DNA from: CAVTPU01 sp963736695
GTDB taxonomy: Bacteria > Actinomycetota > Actinomycetes > Mycobacteriales > Micromonosporaceae
Reading direction: 5' to 3'
Assembly: GCA_963736695.1 (NCBI GenBank)
Contig: CAVTPU010000004.1
Location: 3,245,100 to 3,309,099 of the forward strand
DNA length: 64,000 bases
Below are positions 44,145 through 54,200 of this stretch, piece by piece (position 1 is the first letter of the stretch; each line of letters starts with the position of its first letter). The translations under genes and the position numbers were made by a program. The notes beneath the pieces are model-generated. The model was not told the DNA's origin. It saw only the letters and a list, made by a program, of their open reading frames with translations, and did not search any database.

Positions 44145-45410
44145 TCAGGCCGAGGTGAATGCCTGCGATTCACATGGCAGCTCGATGGTCACGGTGGTGC
44201 CGCCGCCACGCGGGCTGTCGAGCGTGATGGTGCCGTCGAACGCGGCGAGGCGTTGCCGGATTCCTTGCAGCCCACCGCCGTCGGCGAGGGTCGCGCCGCC
44301 CTGGCCATCGTCGGTGATCACGACGCGCAGGCGGTTGTGGGCGTGACGCCCCAGCACCGTGGCGCTCGTGGCGTTGGCGTGCTTGACGATGTTCGACATG
44401 ACCTCGGCGATCGAGAAATACGCGGCCGATTCGATCGGATCCGACAGTCGGCACGGCACCTCGATGTCGATGTCGAAGTTGAGCGTCATGCGGATCGCCA
44501 GCGCCTGCACCGCGCCGGGAAGGCCGCGATCGCTGAGCACGGGCGGGCGCAGCCCGCGGATGAGTGACCGAAGTTCGGCGATCGCTTGGGCGTTGTGTTC
44601 GCGGGCCTCGGCCACGAGAACGCTCGCCCGCGGGTTGTCGCGCAGCAGGTTCTCGGCGAGGCCGAGGCTCATGCCGAGGGCGACGAGGTGGGCCTGGGTG
44701 CCGTCGTGCAAGTCACGTTCGATCCGGCGAAGTTCGGAGCTGCGCTGATCGACGGCCTGCGCGCGCGATGTCGCGAGCTCCTCGACGCGTTCGGACAGCT
44801 GCGACCGCGAGTCGAGACCCAGCAGGGCCGAGGTGAGCTTGGCATATCCGGCCATGAGTAGCGGGGTCGCGAACCACCACGCGACCAGATAGAGGAGTCC
44901 GTTCGGAATGGAGATGGCGATCGCCTCGGTGACAGTGGTGACCTGCATCCCCAGGGGGAAGTCCAGTGTGGATCCCGCCGGCAGCAGGGGCCAGAAGACC
45001 GGAAGTGCGATGGCGAGCACCCCGGCGCAGAACAGTGCGACCACGGTGACACACAACGTGATGCCGACCGTGCCGTCGACGGCCATCCAACGCAGATCAC
45101 GCCACGTCCCAGGGTCTGTGACGACCGTCTGGAACCGGGCCAACCAGCCGCTCTCCGGCAGCGGGCGATATCGCCTGCCGACAATGACCCCCATGGTCTG
45201 GCCCGACCACAGGCGTCGCCGGTCGGCCATGCTCCGGGCGGCGAGGGCGGAGCCGGTGAACAGCGGCAGGCCGACCCAGATCGTCGCCAGTGACAGTGCC
45301 GTGAGCACCCAACTCAGCAGCGCGATCTCCACGATGGCCAAGCCGGTCAGGGCGAATGCCCAGCCCAGCAGCGGCCATCTGCCGACCGTGGTCGGGTTGT
45401 TCGTTGCCAT
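44145..45410 (-). CDS. NarL-family sensor histidine kinase (orphan)
   Basis: Membrane kinase of 421 residues. An N-terminal sensor of about 200 residues with four hydrophobic segments (PF13796-type putative sensor, common in actinobacteria) is followed by HisKA_3 with phosphoacceptor His235 in RRIERDLHDGTQ, and an HATPase domain with N box EVMSNIVKHANA and G boxes ITDDGQGG and GLQGIRQRLA. ATG 45410 has AAGGGG ahead of it; an upstream GTG is less likely. No response regulator is adjacent. The orphan NarL-type regulator at 15223-15882 is a candidate partner, so the pair would frame the operon. Confidence 0.9.
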   Translation of the reverse strand: MATNNPTTVGRWPLLGWAFALTGLAIVEIALLSWVLTALSLATIWVGLPLFTGSALAARSMADRRRLWSGQTMGVIVGRRYRPLPESGWLARFQTVVTDPGTWRDLRWMAVDGTVGITLCVTVVALFCAGVLAIALPVFWPLLPAGSTLDFPLGMQVTTVTEAIAISIPNGLLYLVAWWFATPLLMAGYAKLTSALLGLDSRSQLSERVEELATSRAQAVDQRSSELRRIERDLHDGTQAHLVALGMSLGLAENLLRDNPRASVLVAEAREHNAQAIAELRSLIRGLRPPVLSDRGLPGAVQALAIRMTLNFDIDIEVPCRLSDPIESAAYFSIAEVMSNIVKHANATSATVLGRHAHNRLRVVITDDGQGGATLADGGGLQGIRQRLAAFDGTITLDSPRGGGTTVTIELPCESQAFTSA

Positions 45411-45576
45411 GTGTTCCCCTTCACCATCCGTGCGGTGCGTCGACGTGTGCGGTGGGTCGCCACCGCCGCCGAGAGAGATTGTCACGCACTCGCCGGCACA
45501 ACGAACGGGTATTAGGTCTACCCCGGCGACGGGTGCTGGGACTCCTGTCTTTCACCGGGGTGGCGGCCATAGTGAA

Positions 45577-45604
45577 CGGGTCGTCGTCTGTGGACGACGA
45601 CCCG
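45577..45604. promoter_or_regulatory. Perfect inverted repeat upstream of the MMPL gene
   Basis: CGGGTCGTCGTC (45577-45588) and GACGACGACCCG (45593-45604) are exact reverse complements around TGTG. It lies 78 bp before the MMPL start and about 165 bp from the divergent kinase start. As RNA it would be a very stable tetraloop hairpin, so it could be a leader structure, a terminator or a repressor site. Confidence 0.6.
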
Positions 45605-45681
45605 ACGAAGCGACATTCGCCCGTTGTGGGGCTCACCGAGTCTCACGAGGCGAGATTAGTGAATAGAGAGGTTCGAGAAGC

Positions 45682-47868
45682 GTGACTCAGCGACCCGTCA
45701 CCGTGCGCATAGCCCGGTGGAGCGCGACCCACCCGTGGTCGGCAATCGTCGGTTGGACCCTGTTTGTCGCGGTCTGCCTGGGCGCGTCCGCCAGCGGAAT
45801 CCAACTGGCGACGCCGATTCAACTGGGTCAGGGGGAGTCCGGGCACGCCGCGCGGGCGTTGGACGACGCGTCCCTGGTTTCGCCCACTGTGGAGAATGTG
45901 TTGATCACCGCCCGGGACGGCGCGCTGGGCTCGTCGGGCAAGAGTGCCGCGGATGACGTCGCTCGGCGAATGCGCGCACTCGCCGAGGCGGAGGCCGTCA
46001 GCGATCCGATCCCCGCACCCGGGGGCGTCGGGTTCCTCATCTCGGTGACCATGTCAGGCGATCCGCGCACCGCCGATCAGCGGGTGGCTCCGCTGCTCGC
46101 CGCGACGGATGCCGTGCAGGCGACCTATCCGGCGCTGCGGGTCGAGGAGTCGGGTCCGGCGTCGATTCAGGTCGGCATCAATGAGCGGCTGGGCGAGGAC
46201 TTCGTCAAGGCCGAGGGTCTGAGTCTGCCCATCACTCTATTGATCATGCTCGTCGCCTTCGGCGCGATCATCGCGGCGGGTGTGCCGGTGCTGTTGGCGC
46301 TGTCGTCCGTGGGAGCCGCGATGGGCCTGTGGGCGCTCATGTCGCACGTGGTGCCGGATCCCGGCCAGGTGCCGAACATGATCCTGCTCATGGGCATGGC
46401 GGTCGGCGTCGACTATTCGTTGTTCTATCTCAAGCGCGAACGGCAGGAACGGGCGCGTGGTCGCGACCGGCTCGACGCGATCGAGATCGCCGCCGCGACG
46501 TCCGGTCACTCGGTCGTCGTCTCCGGTTTCGCCGTGATCGTGTCGATGGCCGCGCTTTATCTCGCCAATGACCTGATCTTCAGCTCGCTCGCGACCGGTT
46601 CGATCCTCGTTGTCGTCATCGCGGTGTTGGGGTCGCTGACCGTCCTGCCCGCGTTGCTGAGCAAGCTCGGCCGGTGGATCGACCGGCCCCGCGTGCCGCT
46701 GCTGTGGCGCATCACCGGCCGCGCGGGCGAGCCGCGACTGTGGCCGGCGCTGCTCCGCCCCGTCCTGCGGCACCCGGCGATCACGTTCGTGCTGTCGGTG
46801 GCGGCCCTGGCCGCGTTGGCAATGCCCGCGTTCGACCTGCGACTGAAGTCCGCCGAGATCGACGACTATCCGCACTCCATCGCGGCGATCGCGGCGTTTG
46901 AGCGGCTCACCGACGTGTTCCCCAGCAAGGGAACCACCCACCAGGTGGTCGTCGAGGCGGATCCCGCTCGGGCGGCGGAGGTCGACGCGGCGCTCAAGCG
47001 CCTCACCGCTCGGGTCAGTGCCGACCCGAGTTTCGCCAAGATCCAGGATCCGCAGCAGCGGGCGTCCGCCGACAAGAGCGTACAAGTGATCAATGTTGCC
47101 ACGCCGTTCGCCGCGAACACGGCCGACGCCGAGGCCACGGTGCGGAGCCTGCGCGAGGTGATCGTGCCCGAGACGGTGGGCCGGGTGGCCGGGGTGAAAG
47201 TCTCGGTCGGCGGTCAGGTCGCCGCGAGCATCGACTATTCCGCCAACGTCGAAAGCAAACTCCCGTGGGTGGTGGGCCTGGTTCTGCTGCTGACCTTCCT
47301 CGTCATGGTGGTGTCGTTCCGGTCGATCGTCATCGGCCTCGCGGCGTTGTTCATCAACACGCTGTCGGCCGGTGCCGCGTTCGGGATGCTCGTGTTCATC
47401 TTCCAGCGGACCTGGGCCGAGAAGCTGCTGGCGTTCGAGTCCAACGGCGCGATCGTCTCGTGGATCCCGTTGTTCCTGTTCGTGGTCCTGTTTGGACTCT
47501 CGATGGACTATCACGTCTTCGTGGTGAGCTCGATCCGGGAGGCCGCGCGTCGCGGCGGAGACATCCGGCAAGCGGTCAGGGAAGGCATCACCCGGTCGGC
47601 GGGCGTCGTCAGCAGTGCGGCCGTCGTCATGATCTCGGTCTTCGCGGTCTTCGCGACGTTGAGCCTCATCGAGTTCAAACAGCTCGGGCTCGGGTTGGCG
47701 GTCGCGGTGCTCGTCGACGCGTTGATTATCCGCGCGGTGGTGCTGCCCTCTCTCATGGTGCTGCTCGGCAGGGCCAACTGGTGGCCGGGGCGCCTCGTCG
47801 TTGAGGCGAAATCGGAGGAAAGCGTCGAATCACGGCCGGTCGACGAGTCGGCGTTGGCTCGGGTCTGA
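45682..47868 (+). CDS. MMPL family RND transporter
   Basis: Membrane transporter of 728 residues with two halves. Each half has one helix, an external domain and a five-helix bundle: first half TM1 AIVGWTLFVAVCLGAS then GMAVGVDYSLFYLKRERQERARG; second half FVVLFGLSMDYHVFVVSSIREAARRGG. The GxxxDY motifs (VGVDYS, LSMDYH) are the proton-relay Asp-Tyr pairs of MMPL proteins. It may export lipids or the operon product, or be unrelated. It is divergent from the sensor kinase and followed by a strong terminator. GTG start. Confidence 0.9.
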   Translation: MTQRPVTVRIARWSATHPWSAIVGWTLFVAVCLGASASGIQLATPIQLGQGESGHAARALDDASLVSPTVENVLITARDGALGSSGKSAADDVARRMRALAEAEAVSDPIPAPGGVGFLISVTMSGDPRTADQRVAPLLAATDAVQATYPALRVEESGPASIQVGINERLGEDFVKAEGLSLPITLLIMLVAFGAIIAAGVPVLLALSSVGAAMGLWALMSHVVPDPGQVPNMILLMGMAVGVDYSLFYLKRERQERARGRDRLDAIEIAAATSGHSVVVSGFAVIVSMAALYLANDLIFSSLATGSILVVVIAVLGSLTVLPALLSKLGRWIDRPRVPLLWRITGRAGEPRLWPALLRPVLRHPAITFVLSVAALAALAMPAFDLRLKSAEIDDYPHSIAAIAAFERLTDVFPSKGTTHQVVVEADPARAAEVDAALKRLTARVSADPSFAKIQDPQQRASADKSVQVINVATPFAANTADAEATVRSLREVIVPETVGRVAGVKVSVGGQVAASIDYSANVESKLPWVVGLVLLLTFLVMVVSFRSIVIGLAALFINTLSAGAAFGMLVFIFQRTWAEKLLAFESNGAIVSWIPLFLFVVLFGLSMDYHVFVVSSIREAARRGGDIRQAVREGITRSAGVVSSAAVVMISVFAVFATLSLIEFKQLGLGLAVAVLVDALIIRAVVLPSLMVLLGRANWWPGRLVVEAKSEESVESRPVDESALARV

Positions 47869-47871
47869 CCC

Positions 47872-47916
47872 CCAGCCTCGGAGGAACGGCCCCCACAGCC
47901 GTTTCTCCGAGGCTGG
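47872..47916 (+). terminator. Hairpin terminator after the MMPL gene
   Basis: The stem begins CCAGCCTCGGAG at 47872 and returns as CTCCGAGGCTGG ending 47916; the inner GAACGGC/GCCGTTT pairs with one G-T wobble, leaving a CCCCACA-type loop. It begins four bases after the stop codon. No T-run follows. Confidence 0.85.
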
Positions 47917-47973
47917 TCAGGGGCGTTACTCTTGCGTCAACATGTGATCCCGCTGATCTGACGGAGGCCTTCG

Positions 47974-48762
47974 GTGCGAAGCTCCAACCCGGTGTTGACC
48001 CGGCTAACCCCTCAAACCCAACCGGCGTACGGGTCGGCCGCCGGCTATCCGACGACCGGCTATCCCGTCGACGCGGCGGTCTCCGACCGGATGACCGTTG
48101 ACGACGTCGTCGTCCGCACGGTCGGCCTGCTCGGCCTCACCGGCCTGAGCGCGGTTGTGGCGTGGACGATGGTGCCCGACGCGCTCGTGCAGCCCGCGTG
48201 GATCGGGGCCGCCATCGGCGGCCTGATCCTCGGACTGATCATCAGTTTCGCCCGCGTCACCAACCCGCTGGTGATCGGCGCCTACGCACTCGTCGAGGGC
48301 GTCTTCATCGGCTTGGTGAGCAAATACTTCGAGGCCGCGTATCCCGGCATCGTCGTGCAGGCGATGGCCGGCACCTTCGGAGTCTTCGCCGTCATGGCGG
48401 CGCTCTACAAGTTTCAGGTGATCCGGGCCACGCCGAAGTTCGCCCGGGGCGTGCTCGGCGCGATGTTCGGCGTCGTTGGCGTGATCTTGGTTAACTTCGT
48501 GCTCAGCCTCCTCGGAGTGAACACCGGTCTGCGCGCCGCGCCTGGATCGCAGGCCGGCTGGCTCGCGATCGGCTTCAGTGTTGTCGTGATCATCATCGCG
48601 GCGCTGACCTTCATCCTCGACTTCGATCTTGTCGAGAAGAGCGTGCAGGCGGGGGCGCCCAAAGCGATGGCGTGGACCTGTGCTTTCGGTCTGCTCGTCG
48701 GACTGATCTGGGTCTATCTCGAGGTGCTGCGCCTGCTGAGCTATCTGCGCGGGCGTGACTGA
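47974..48762 (+). CDS. Bax inhibitor-1/YccA family membrane protein
   Basis: Protein of 262 residues with a short soluble N-terminus (about 40 residues) and seven predicted transmembrane helices. The family pattern is seen in NPLVIGAYALVEGVFIGLVSKYFEAAYPGIVVQA and, at the end, FILDFDLVEKSVQAGAPKAMAWTCAFGLLVGLIWVYLEVLRLL, where acidic residues (DFD) form the pH-sensing pair of the family. Known members are calcium-leak or stress-related channels; the actinobacterial role is unknown. GTG start with GGAGG six bases upstream. Confidence 0.92.
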   Translation: MRSSNPVLTRLTPQTQPAYGSAAGYPTTGYPVDAAVSDRMTVDDVVVRTVGLLGLTGLSAVVAWTMVPDALVQPAWIGAAIGGLILGLIISFARVTNPLVIGAYALVEGVFIGLVSKYFEAAYPGIVVQAMAGTFGVFAVMAALYKFQVIRATPKFARGVLGAMFGVVGVILVNFVLSLLGVNTGLRAAPGSQAGWLAIGFSVVVIIIAALTFILDFDLVEKSVQAGAPKAMAWTCAFGLLVGLIWVYLEVLRLLSYLRGRD

Positions 48763-48810
48763 CCTCATGGCTGAAGGCGAGGCCACGGTCGTCCTCCTGT
48801 GGGGCGGGCC

Positions 48811-49137
48811 GTGACCTCGCCTGACACGTTGACCACGGTCGCCGACCGGCTGCTGACGCGGGTCGGGCACTGGGAGTCGGCCCGATGGTCGCAGTCCGGG
48901 CGCCCGCCGGCGACCCGGGCCGACCTCTTCTTCGGTCTCGTTCAAGGGCTCGCCGACTTGGGTGCGCACGCGGAGGCGCGGGATCCCCGGCCGGTGCCGC
49001 GCCTGGACGACCATGCGTTGCCCGATCAGTTCGCGGTGATGGTGGGTGATCTCGTGGAGTTCGCCGACAGCGCCACGCGCCGTGCGGCCGCCGAGCTGAT
49101 CGAGTCGACCGCACGGGAGATCTCGCCCGAAACATAA
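48811..49137 (+). CDS. Conserved small hypothetical protein
   Basis: Small acidic, mostly helical protein of 108 residues with no recognised domain. It reads like a soluble helical bundle (LTTVADRLLTRVGHWE, TRADLFFGLVQGLADLGAHAEAR, QFAVMVGDLVEFADSATRRAAAELIEST). Codon use and GC3 match real genes. It follows the Bax-inhibitor-like gene at a short distance on the same strand and may be cotranscribed. GTG at 48811 with GGGG upstream. Its stop codon lies inside a 14-bp palindrome. Function unknown. Confidence 0.65.
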   Translation: MTSPDTLTTVADRLLTRVGHWESARWSQSGRPPATRADLFFGLVQGLADLGAHAEARDPRPVPRLDDHALPDQFAVMVGDLVEFADSATRRAAAELIESTAREISPET

Positions 49138-49145
49138 CGTTATGT
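49132..49145. promoter_or_regulatory. 14-bp perfect palindrome upstream of the thiolase gene
   Basis: ACATAACGTTATGT is its own reverse complement. It covers the TAA stop of the small hypothetical gene and ends 62 bp before the thiolase start, where a TetR-type operator for a fatty-acid gene would be placed. No regulator gene is adjacent. Confidence 0.5.
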
Positions 49146-49207
49146 CGCCTTCACAGGTCTGGGCGGCGTCTTGCGGCCGATAGGCTACCCAGCGGTAACG
49201 TGATGGG

Positions 49208-50470
49208 ATGGCTAACCTGAACCCCACTGACGCGGTTATCGTCGCCACCGCCCGCTCGCCGATCGGCCGCGCCGGCAAGGGCTCGCTTCGAGACCTGCGT
49301 TCCGATGACCTCGCCGCGACGATCGTCGCGGCCGCCCTGGCCAAGGTCCCGGGCCTCGACCCCCGAGACATCGACGATCTCTATCTCGGTTGTGGCCTGC
49401 CCGGCGGCGAGCAGGGGTTCAACATGGCTCGTGTGGTCAGCGTGCTGCTCGGCTATGACCACCTGCCCGGCGCCACGCTGACCCGCTATTGCGCGTCGTC
49501 GCTGCAGACGACCCGCATGGCTTTTCACGCGATCAAGGCCGGCGAGGGTGATGTCTTCGTCTCGGCCGGGGTTGAGATGGTGTCGCGTTATGCGCGGGGC
49601 AACTCCGACGGCCTGCCCGACGAGGCGGCCGCGCTCGTCGGCGGCGGCTGGCAGAACCCCGTCTTCGCCGAGGCGGGCGACCGGTCCGTCACCGCCGCCG
49701 GTGGTGGCGGTGCGGCGTGGCGTGATCCTCGCGAGTCGGGCGGCGTGCCCGATGTCTATCTCGCGATGGGGCAGACGGCCGAGAATCTCGCCGAGCTCGC
49801 CGGGGTCACCCGCGCCGAGATGGACGAGTTCGGGGTGCGGTCGCAGAACCTCGCCGAGCAGGCGATCGCCGATGGTTTCTGGGCCCGCGAGATCACCCCG
49901 GTGACACTGCCCGACGGGACGATCGTGTCGGCTGACGACGGCCCGCGCCCCGGCGTCACACTCGACGCGGTCTCCGCGCTGAAACCGGTCTTCCGTCCCG
50001 ATGGGCGGGTCACCGCCGGCAACTGCTGCCCGCTCAACGACGGCGCGGCGGCGGTGGTGGTCATGAGCGCGGCGAAAGCGTCGGAGCTGGGGTTGACTCC
50101 GCTCGCCCGCATCATCTCCACCGGGGTCACCGCGCTCTCACCCGAGATCATGGGGCTGGGTCCGGTGGACGCTTCTCGTCAGGCGCTGAAGCGGGCGGGA
50201 ATGACGATCGACGACGTTGATCTCGTGGAGATCAACGAGGCGTTCGCCGCGCAGGTGATTCCGTCATATCAACAGCTGGGCATTCCGATCGAGAAGCTCA
50301 ACGTCGCCGGCGGCGCGATCGCGGTGGGTCATCCCTTCGGCATGACTGGGGCCCGCATCACCGGCACGCTGCTCAACGCACTGAGCTGGCACGACAAGAC
50401 GATCGGTCTCGAGACGATGTGTGTGGGCGGGGGGCAGGGCATGGCGATGGTGCTGGAGCGGCTCTCCTAA
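49208..50470 (+). CDS. Acetyl-CoA C-acyltransferase (thiolase)
   Basis: Thiolase of 420 residues that cleaves 3-ketoacyl-CoA or, in reverse, condenses acetyl-CoA units. The nucleophile is in RYCASSLQTTRMA, the second signature NEAFAAQVIPSYQQLGI, and the C-terminal sets GGAIAVGHPFGMTGAR and CVGGGQGMAMVLE carry His and the second Cys. It fits FadA/AtoB-like beta-oxidation enzymes. No FadB or acyl-CoA dehydrogenase is adjacent. It stands alone, so a general role in fatty acid turnover is most likely; a link to the PKS is not supported. Confidence 0.93.
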   Translation: MANLNPTDAVIVATARSPIGRAGKGSLRDLRSDDLAATIVAAALAKVPGLDPRDIDDLYLGCGLPGGEQGFNMARVVSVLLGYDHLPGATLTRYCASSLQTTRMAFHAIKAGEGDVFVSAGVEMVSRYARGNSDGLPDEAAALVGGGWQNPVFAEAGDRSVTAAGGGGAAWRDPRESGGVPDVYLAMGQTAENLAELAGVTRAEMDEFGVRSQNLAEQAIADGFWAREITPVTLPDGTIVSADDGPRPGVTLDAVSALKPVFRPDGRVTAGNCCPLNDGAAAVVVMSAAKASELGLTPLARIISTGVTALSPEIMGLGPVDASRQALKRAGMTIDDVDLVEINEAFAAQVIPSYQQLGIPIEKLNVAGGAIAVGHPFGMTGARITGTLLNALSWHDKTIGLETMCVGGGQGMAMVLERLS

Positions 50471-50498
50471 AACCCTCGACGGGTACGCGCGGCGCGGC

Positions 50499-51302
50499 TC
50501 ACTGGTCGCGCAGCGTCGGCGGCACAGTGGACGCCGTCTCCGCAGCCGCCTCCACTGTGGGCAGCATCGCGCAGGCGAGCACCCGATAGCCGTCGGCGGA
50601 GGGGTGGAACCGGTCGTAGCAGAGCATGCCGGGGTCGGCCCGAAACACCGGGCCGACCTCCGCGCCGAGATCGACGACGCTCGCCCCCGCCGCGGCCGCC
50701 GCCGCGGCGTGCGCCCTGGCGATCCGGCGGCCATACCACCCGACGATCTGTCGCAGAGGCGGTGCGACCGCGCGGACGGCGGCGAGGTCGGGGCAGGTGC
50801 CGACGACCACGACCGTGCCCGCGTCACGCAGTCGGCGAATGGCGAGGGCGAGAGCGGCGGCGGCTTCACCGGGGCGCACGAGATGGGTCGCGTCGGCGGT
50901 GCCGACGAGGATCAGCGCGACGTCGGGTCGTGGCCCGACCTGCGCCCGCGCGACCTGCGTGGCGAGGTCGGCCGAACGGGCGCCGGCGACCGCCACGGTG
51001 GAGAGCGCGACCCGCGAGCCGGATTCGGCGAGCATTCGAGCGAGGTGCCCTCCGACGGTGGACTGCACAGTCTCGACGCCGACTCCGAGCGCGGTGGAGT
51101 CACCGATGAGCATCAGTCGCAACGACGGCGGCGGTCCGGTGCTGGGGGCTCGCACGGCGAGGCTCAGGTCGGGCTTGGCATAGCGTCGCGACCGGGCGAC
51201 GACGGCCTCGGCGGCGAGCAGGGCAGCGCCGCCGAGGGTGCCGGCGATGAGTGCGACGCCAGCGCCCTTCGCGATGCGTCGGATCATGCGAGATGTGTTC
51301 AC
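50499..51302 (-). CDS. SGNH/GDSL hydrolase 2 of a tandem pair
   Basis: Secreted or membrane-anchored SGNH esterase of 267 residues. A hydrophobic N-terminal segment (GAGVALIAGTLGGAALLAAEAVVA) is followed by block I LMLIGDSTALGVGV (Ser nucleophile), block III GTADATHL (Asn replaced by Asp or Ala region) and block V DRFHPSADGYRV with Asp and His. It overlaps the upstream homologue by four bases, so the pair is coupled and probably arose by duplication. Substrate is unknown; similar proteins deacylate lipids or cell-wall sugars. Confidence 0.88.
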   Translation of the reverse strand: MNTSRMIRRIAKGAGVALIAGTLGGAALLAAEAVVARSRRYAKPDLSLAVRAPSTGPPPSLRLMLIGDSTALGVGVETVQSTVGGHLARMLAESGSRVALSTVAVAGARSADLATQVARAQVGPRPDVALILVGTADATHLVRPGEAAAALALAIRRLRDAGTVVVVGTCPDLAAVRAVAPPLRQIVGWYGRRIARAHAAAAAAAGASVVDLGAEVGPVFRADPGMLCYDRFHPSADGYRVLACAMLPTVEAAAETASTVPPTLRDQ

Positions 51303-52249
51303 GTCGACGACTCCGTGGTGAGTGGGGGTTGTCCGGTGCGGGTTGGGTTGGGGCCCAGTTCGGTGCCGGGTCTGCGTGCTGCCCGGGCCGCCGCGCGCGG
51401 CATCGAACGCCGTGACGCGCCGTGCCTCGCCGACGGCTTCGGCTCGTCGGGGGCGAGGCCCAACGCCACCAACGCCGAGTGCAGCACCGCCCGGGCCGAC
51501 GCGTGATAACCCCGCGCCGACGGGTGATAGCGGTCTTCGCCGAACATGACCTCAGGCTCGGTCTCGAACTGCGGGCTGAGCAGGTCGCCGAGCGAGACCG
51601 TGCGCCCGCCCGCCTCGATGACGGCGATCGTCTGGGCGGCCGCGAGTTGCCGGCTCCACCGTCGCGCCAGCCACCTCAGCGGTGGCTGAATCGGCCGGAT
51701 CGTGCCCAGGTCGGGACAGGTGGCGACGACTACCTCGGCCCCGGCCGCGCGCAATGCGATGACCGCGTCCCGCAGATATCGCGCTGCGGCGGCGGTCTCT
51801 GTGCGGCTGGTGATGTCGTTCGCGCCGATGAAGATGATCGCGAGGTCGACGCCAGCCTCGACGGCGATCTCCACCTGCGGGGCGAGCCATGCCGAGATCG
51901 ACCCGACCACCGCCGGGCAGGTCAGGCGAACCGGTCGGTGGGCGGCGTCGGCGATCCACGTGGCGAGGTGAGCGCCGGGCGTGTCGTCGCGGTGCGTCAC
52001 GCCGTACCCGGCGGCGGTTGAATCCCCGATCACGGCGAGCCGGATCGCCGAGCCCGACCACCGCTGCCCATAGTCCCCGTCGCACCGGGGCGGAGGAGCC
52101 TCGGCCCCGGGAATGGTCATGCGGGCGATGGCCGCTTGGCCGAAGAGGACACCGACGCCCAGTGCTCCGACGGCGGTGACCGCGCCGCCGGTGTAGGCAG
52201 CGATCGCCGCGAGGCGTCGCCGGGTCGCTCCCGCTCGCGGTGCGCGCAT
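51299..52249 (-). CDS. SGNH/GDSL hydrolase 1 of a tandem pair
   Basis: SGNH esterase of 316 residues with an N-terminal membrane segment (IAAYTGGAVTAVGALGVGVLFGQ). Block I is LAVIGDSTAAGYGV, block III IFIGANDITSR with the Asn of the oxyanion hole, and block V DRYHPSARGYHASA with the Asp-His pair, so the catalytic set is complete. The C-terminal 50 residues are basic and proline-rich and unlike the second copy. It lies upstream of, and overlaps, hydrolase 2. Extracytoplasmic action on an acylated envelope component is inferred. Confidence 0.88.
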   Translation of the reverse strand: MRAPRAGATRRRLAAIAAYTGGAVTAVGALGVGVLFGQAAIARMTIPGAEAPPPRCDGDYGQRWSGSAIRLAVIGDSTAAGYGVTHRDDTPGAHLATWIADAAHRPVRLTCPAVVGSISAWLAPQVEIAVEAGVDLAIIFIGANDITSRTETAAAARYLRDAVIALRAAGAEVVVATCPDLGTIRPIQPPLRWLARRWSRQLAAAQTIAVIEAGGRTVSLGDLLSPQFETEPEVMFGEDRYHPSARGYHASARAVLHSALVALGLAPDEPKPSARHGASRRSMPRAAARAARRPGTELGPNPTRTGQPPLTTESST

Positions 52250-52376
52250 TGTGCCTCCGCCGTCGAGAAAGAGTTAGCGTGGTCGAGGTTACCTCGCCCG
52301 GGCCTGACCAGCAGGCGGGAATCCGCTTCGCGACGTGTCGCCGGTCGCCTGGCGCGGGTGGGCTACCGTGGTGAGC

Positions 52377-52748
52377 ATGCAGGCTCCCCAGCGCCGCCGC
52401 GCCGCGCTCACCGCCCTGTTTCAGGCGATGCGCCCTGGTTCACCGAATCTGGGCCGCCGCTTGGCCGCGCTGCCCCGCATGATCCGGGCGAGTCTGCGCC
52501 GGGAATATGACGGTGGGATGCGTCTGCTGCTTATGGCCGCCGCCTCCGCCTATGTGGTCTCGCCCCTCGACGCGGTCCCCGAGCTCTTCCTTCTCTTGTT
52601 CGGCCTCATCGACGACATGTTCGTGGTGACCTGGCTCGTCGGGGCGCTGCTCAGCGAGACGCAACGGTTCCTCGAATGGGAGAAATCCGCCGGGCGCGGC
52701 CCGCAGGTCGTTCCCGGAAGCGTTGTCGGGGGTCGGGTCCACCCCTGA
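52377..52748 (+). CDS. DUF1232 family membrane protein
   Basis: Small protein of 123 residues with the DUF1232 core LLLMAAASAYVVSPLDAVPELFLLLFGLIDDMFVVTWLVGALL, that is, a helical hairpin with the family motif SPLDAVPE and a following hydrophobic segment. Function of the family is unknown. ATG 52377 was chosen because a TACCGT box (52364-52369) lies seven bases before it, the layout of a leaderless actinobacterial gene. It precedes the cystathionine beta-synthase gene, which has its own start region. Confidence 0.82.
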   Translation: MQAPQRRRAALTALFQAMRPGSPNLGRRLAALPRMIRASLRREYDGGMRLLLMAAASAYVVSPLDAVPELFLLLFGLIDDMFVVTWLVGALLSETQRFLEWEKSAGRGPQVVPGSVVGGRVHP

Positions 52749-52771
52749 TCGACGGGCGTTACGCTGCGCAG

Positions 52772-54154
<1,383 letters not shown>

Positions 54155-54161
54155 CCGCGAT

Positions 54162-54197
54162 GGCGAGTGGGCGTCGCGTGAGCGACGTCCACTCGCC
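54162..54197. terminator. Bidirectional hairpin between cbs and the class V aminotransferase
   Basis: GGCGAGTGGGCGTCGC and GCGACGTCCACTCGCC pair with a single mismatch (G/T opposite position) around GTGA. The hairpin fills the space between the two convergent stop codons. Confidence 0.85.
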
Positions 54198-54200
54198 GCC

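Noticed and set aside
45507..45523. GGGTA/TACCC inverted repeat in the kinase promoter region
   Set aside because: Arms are only five bases long and could occur by chance.
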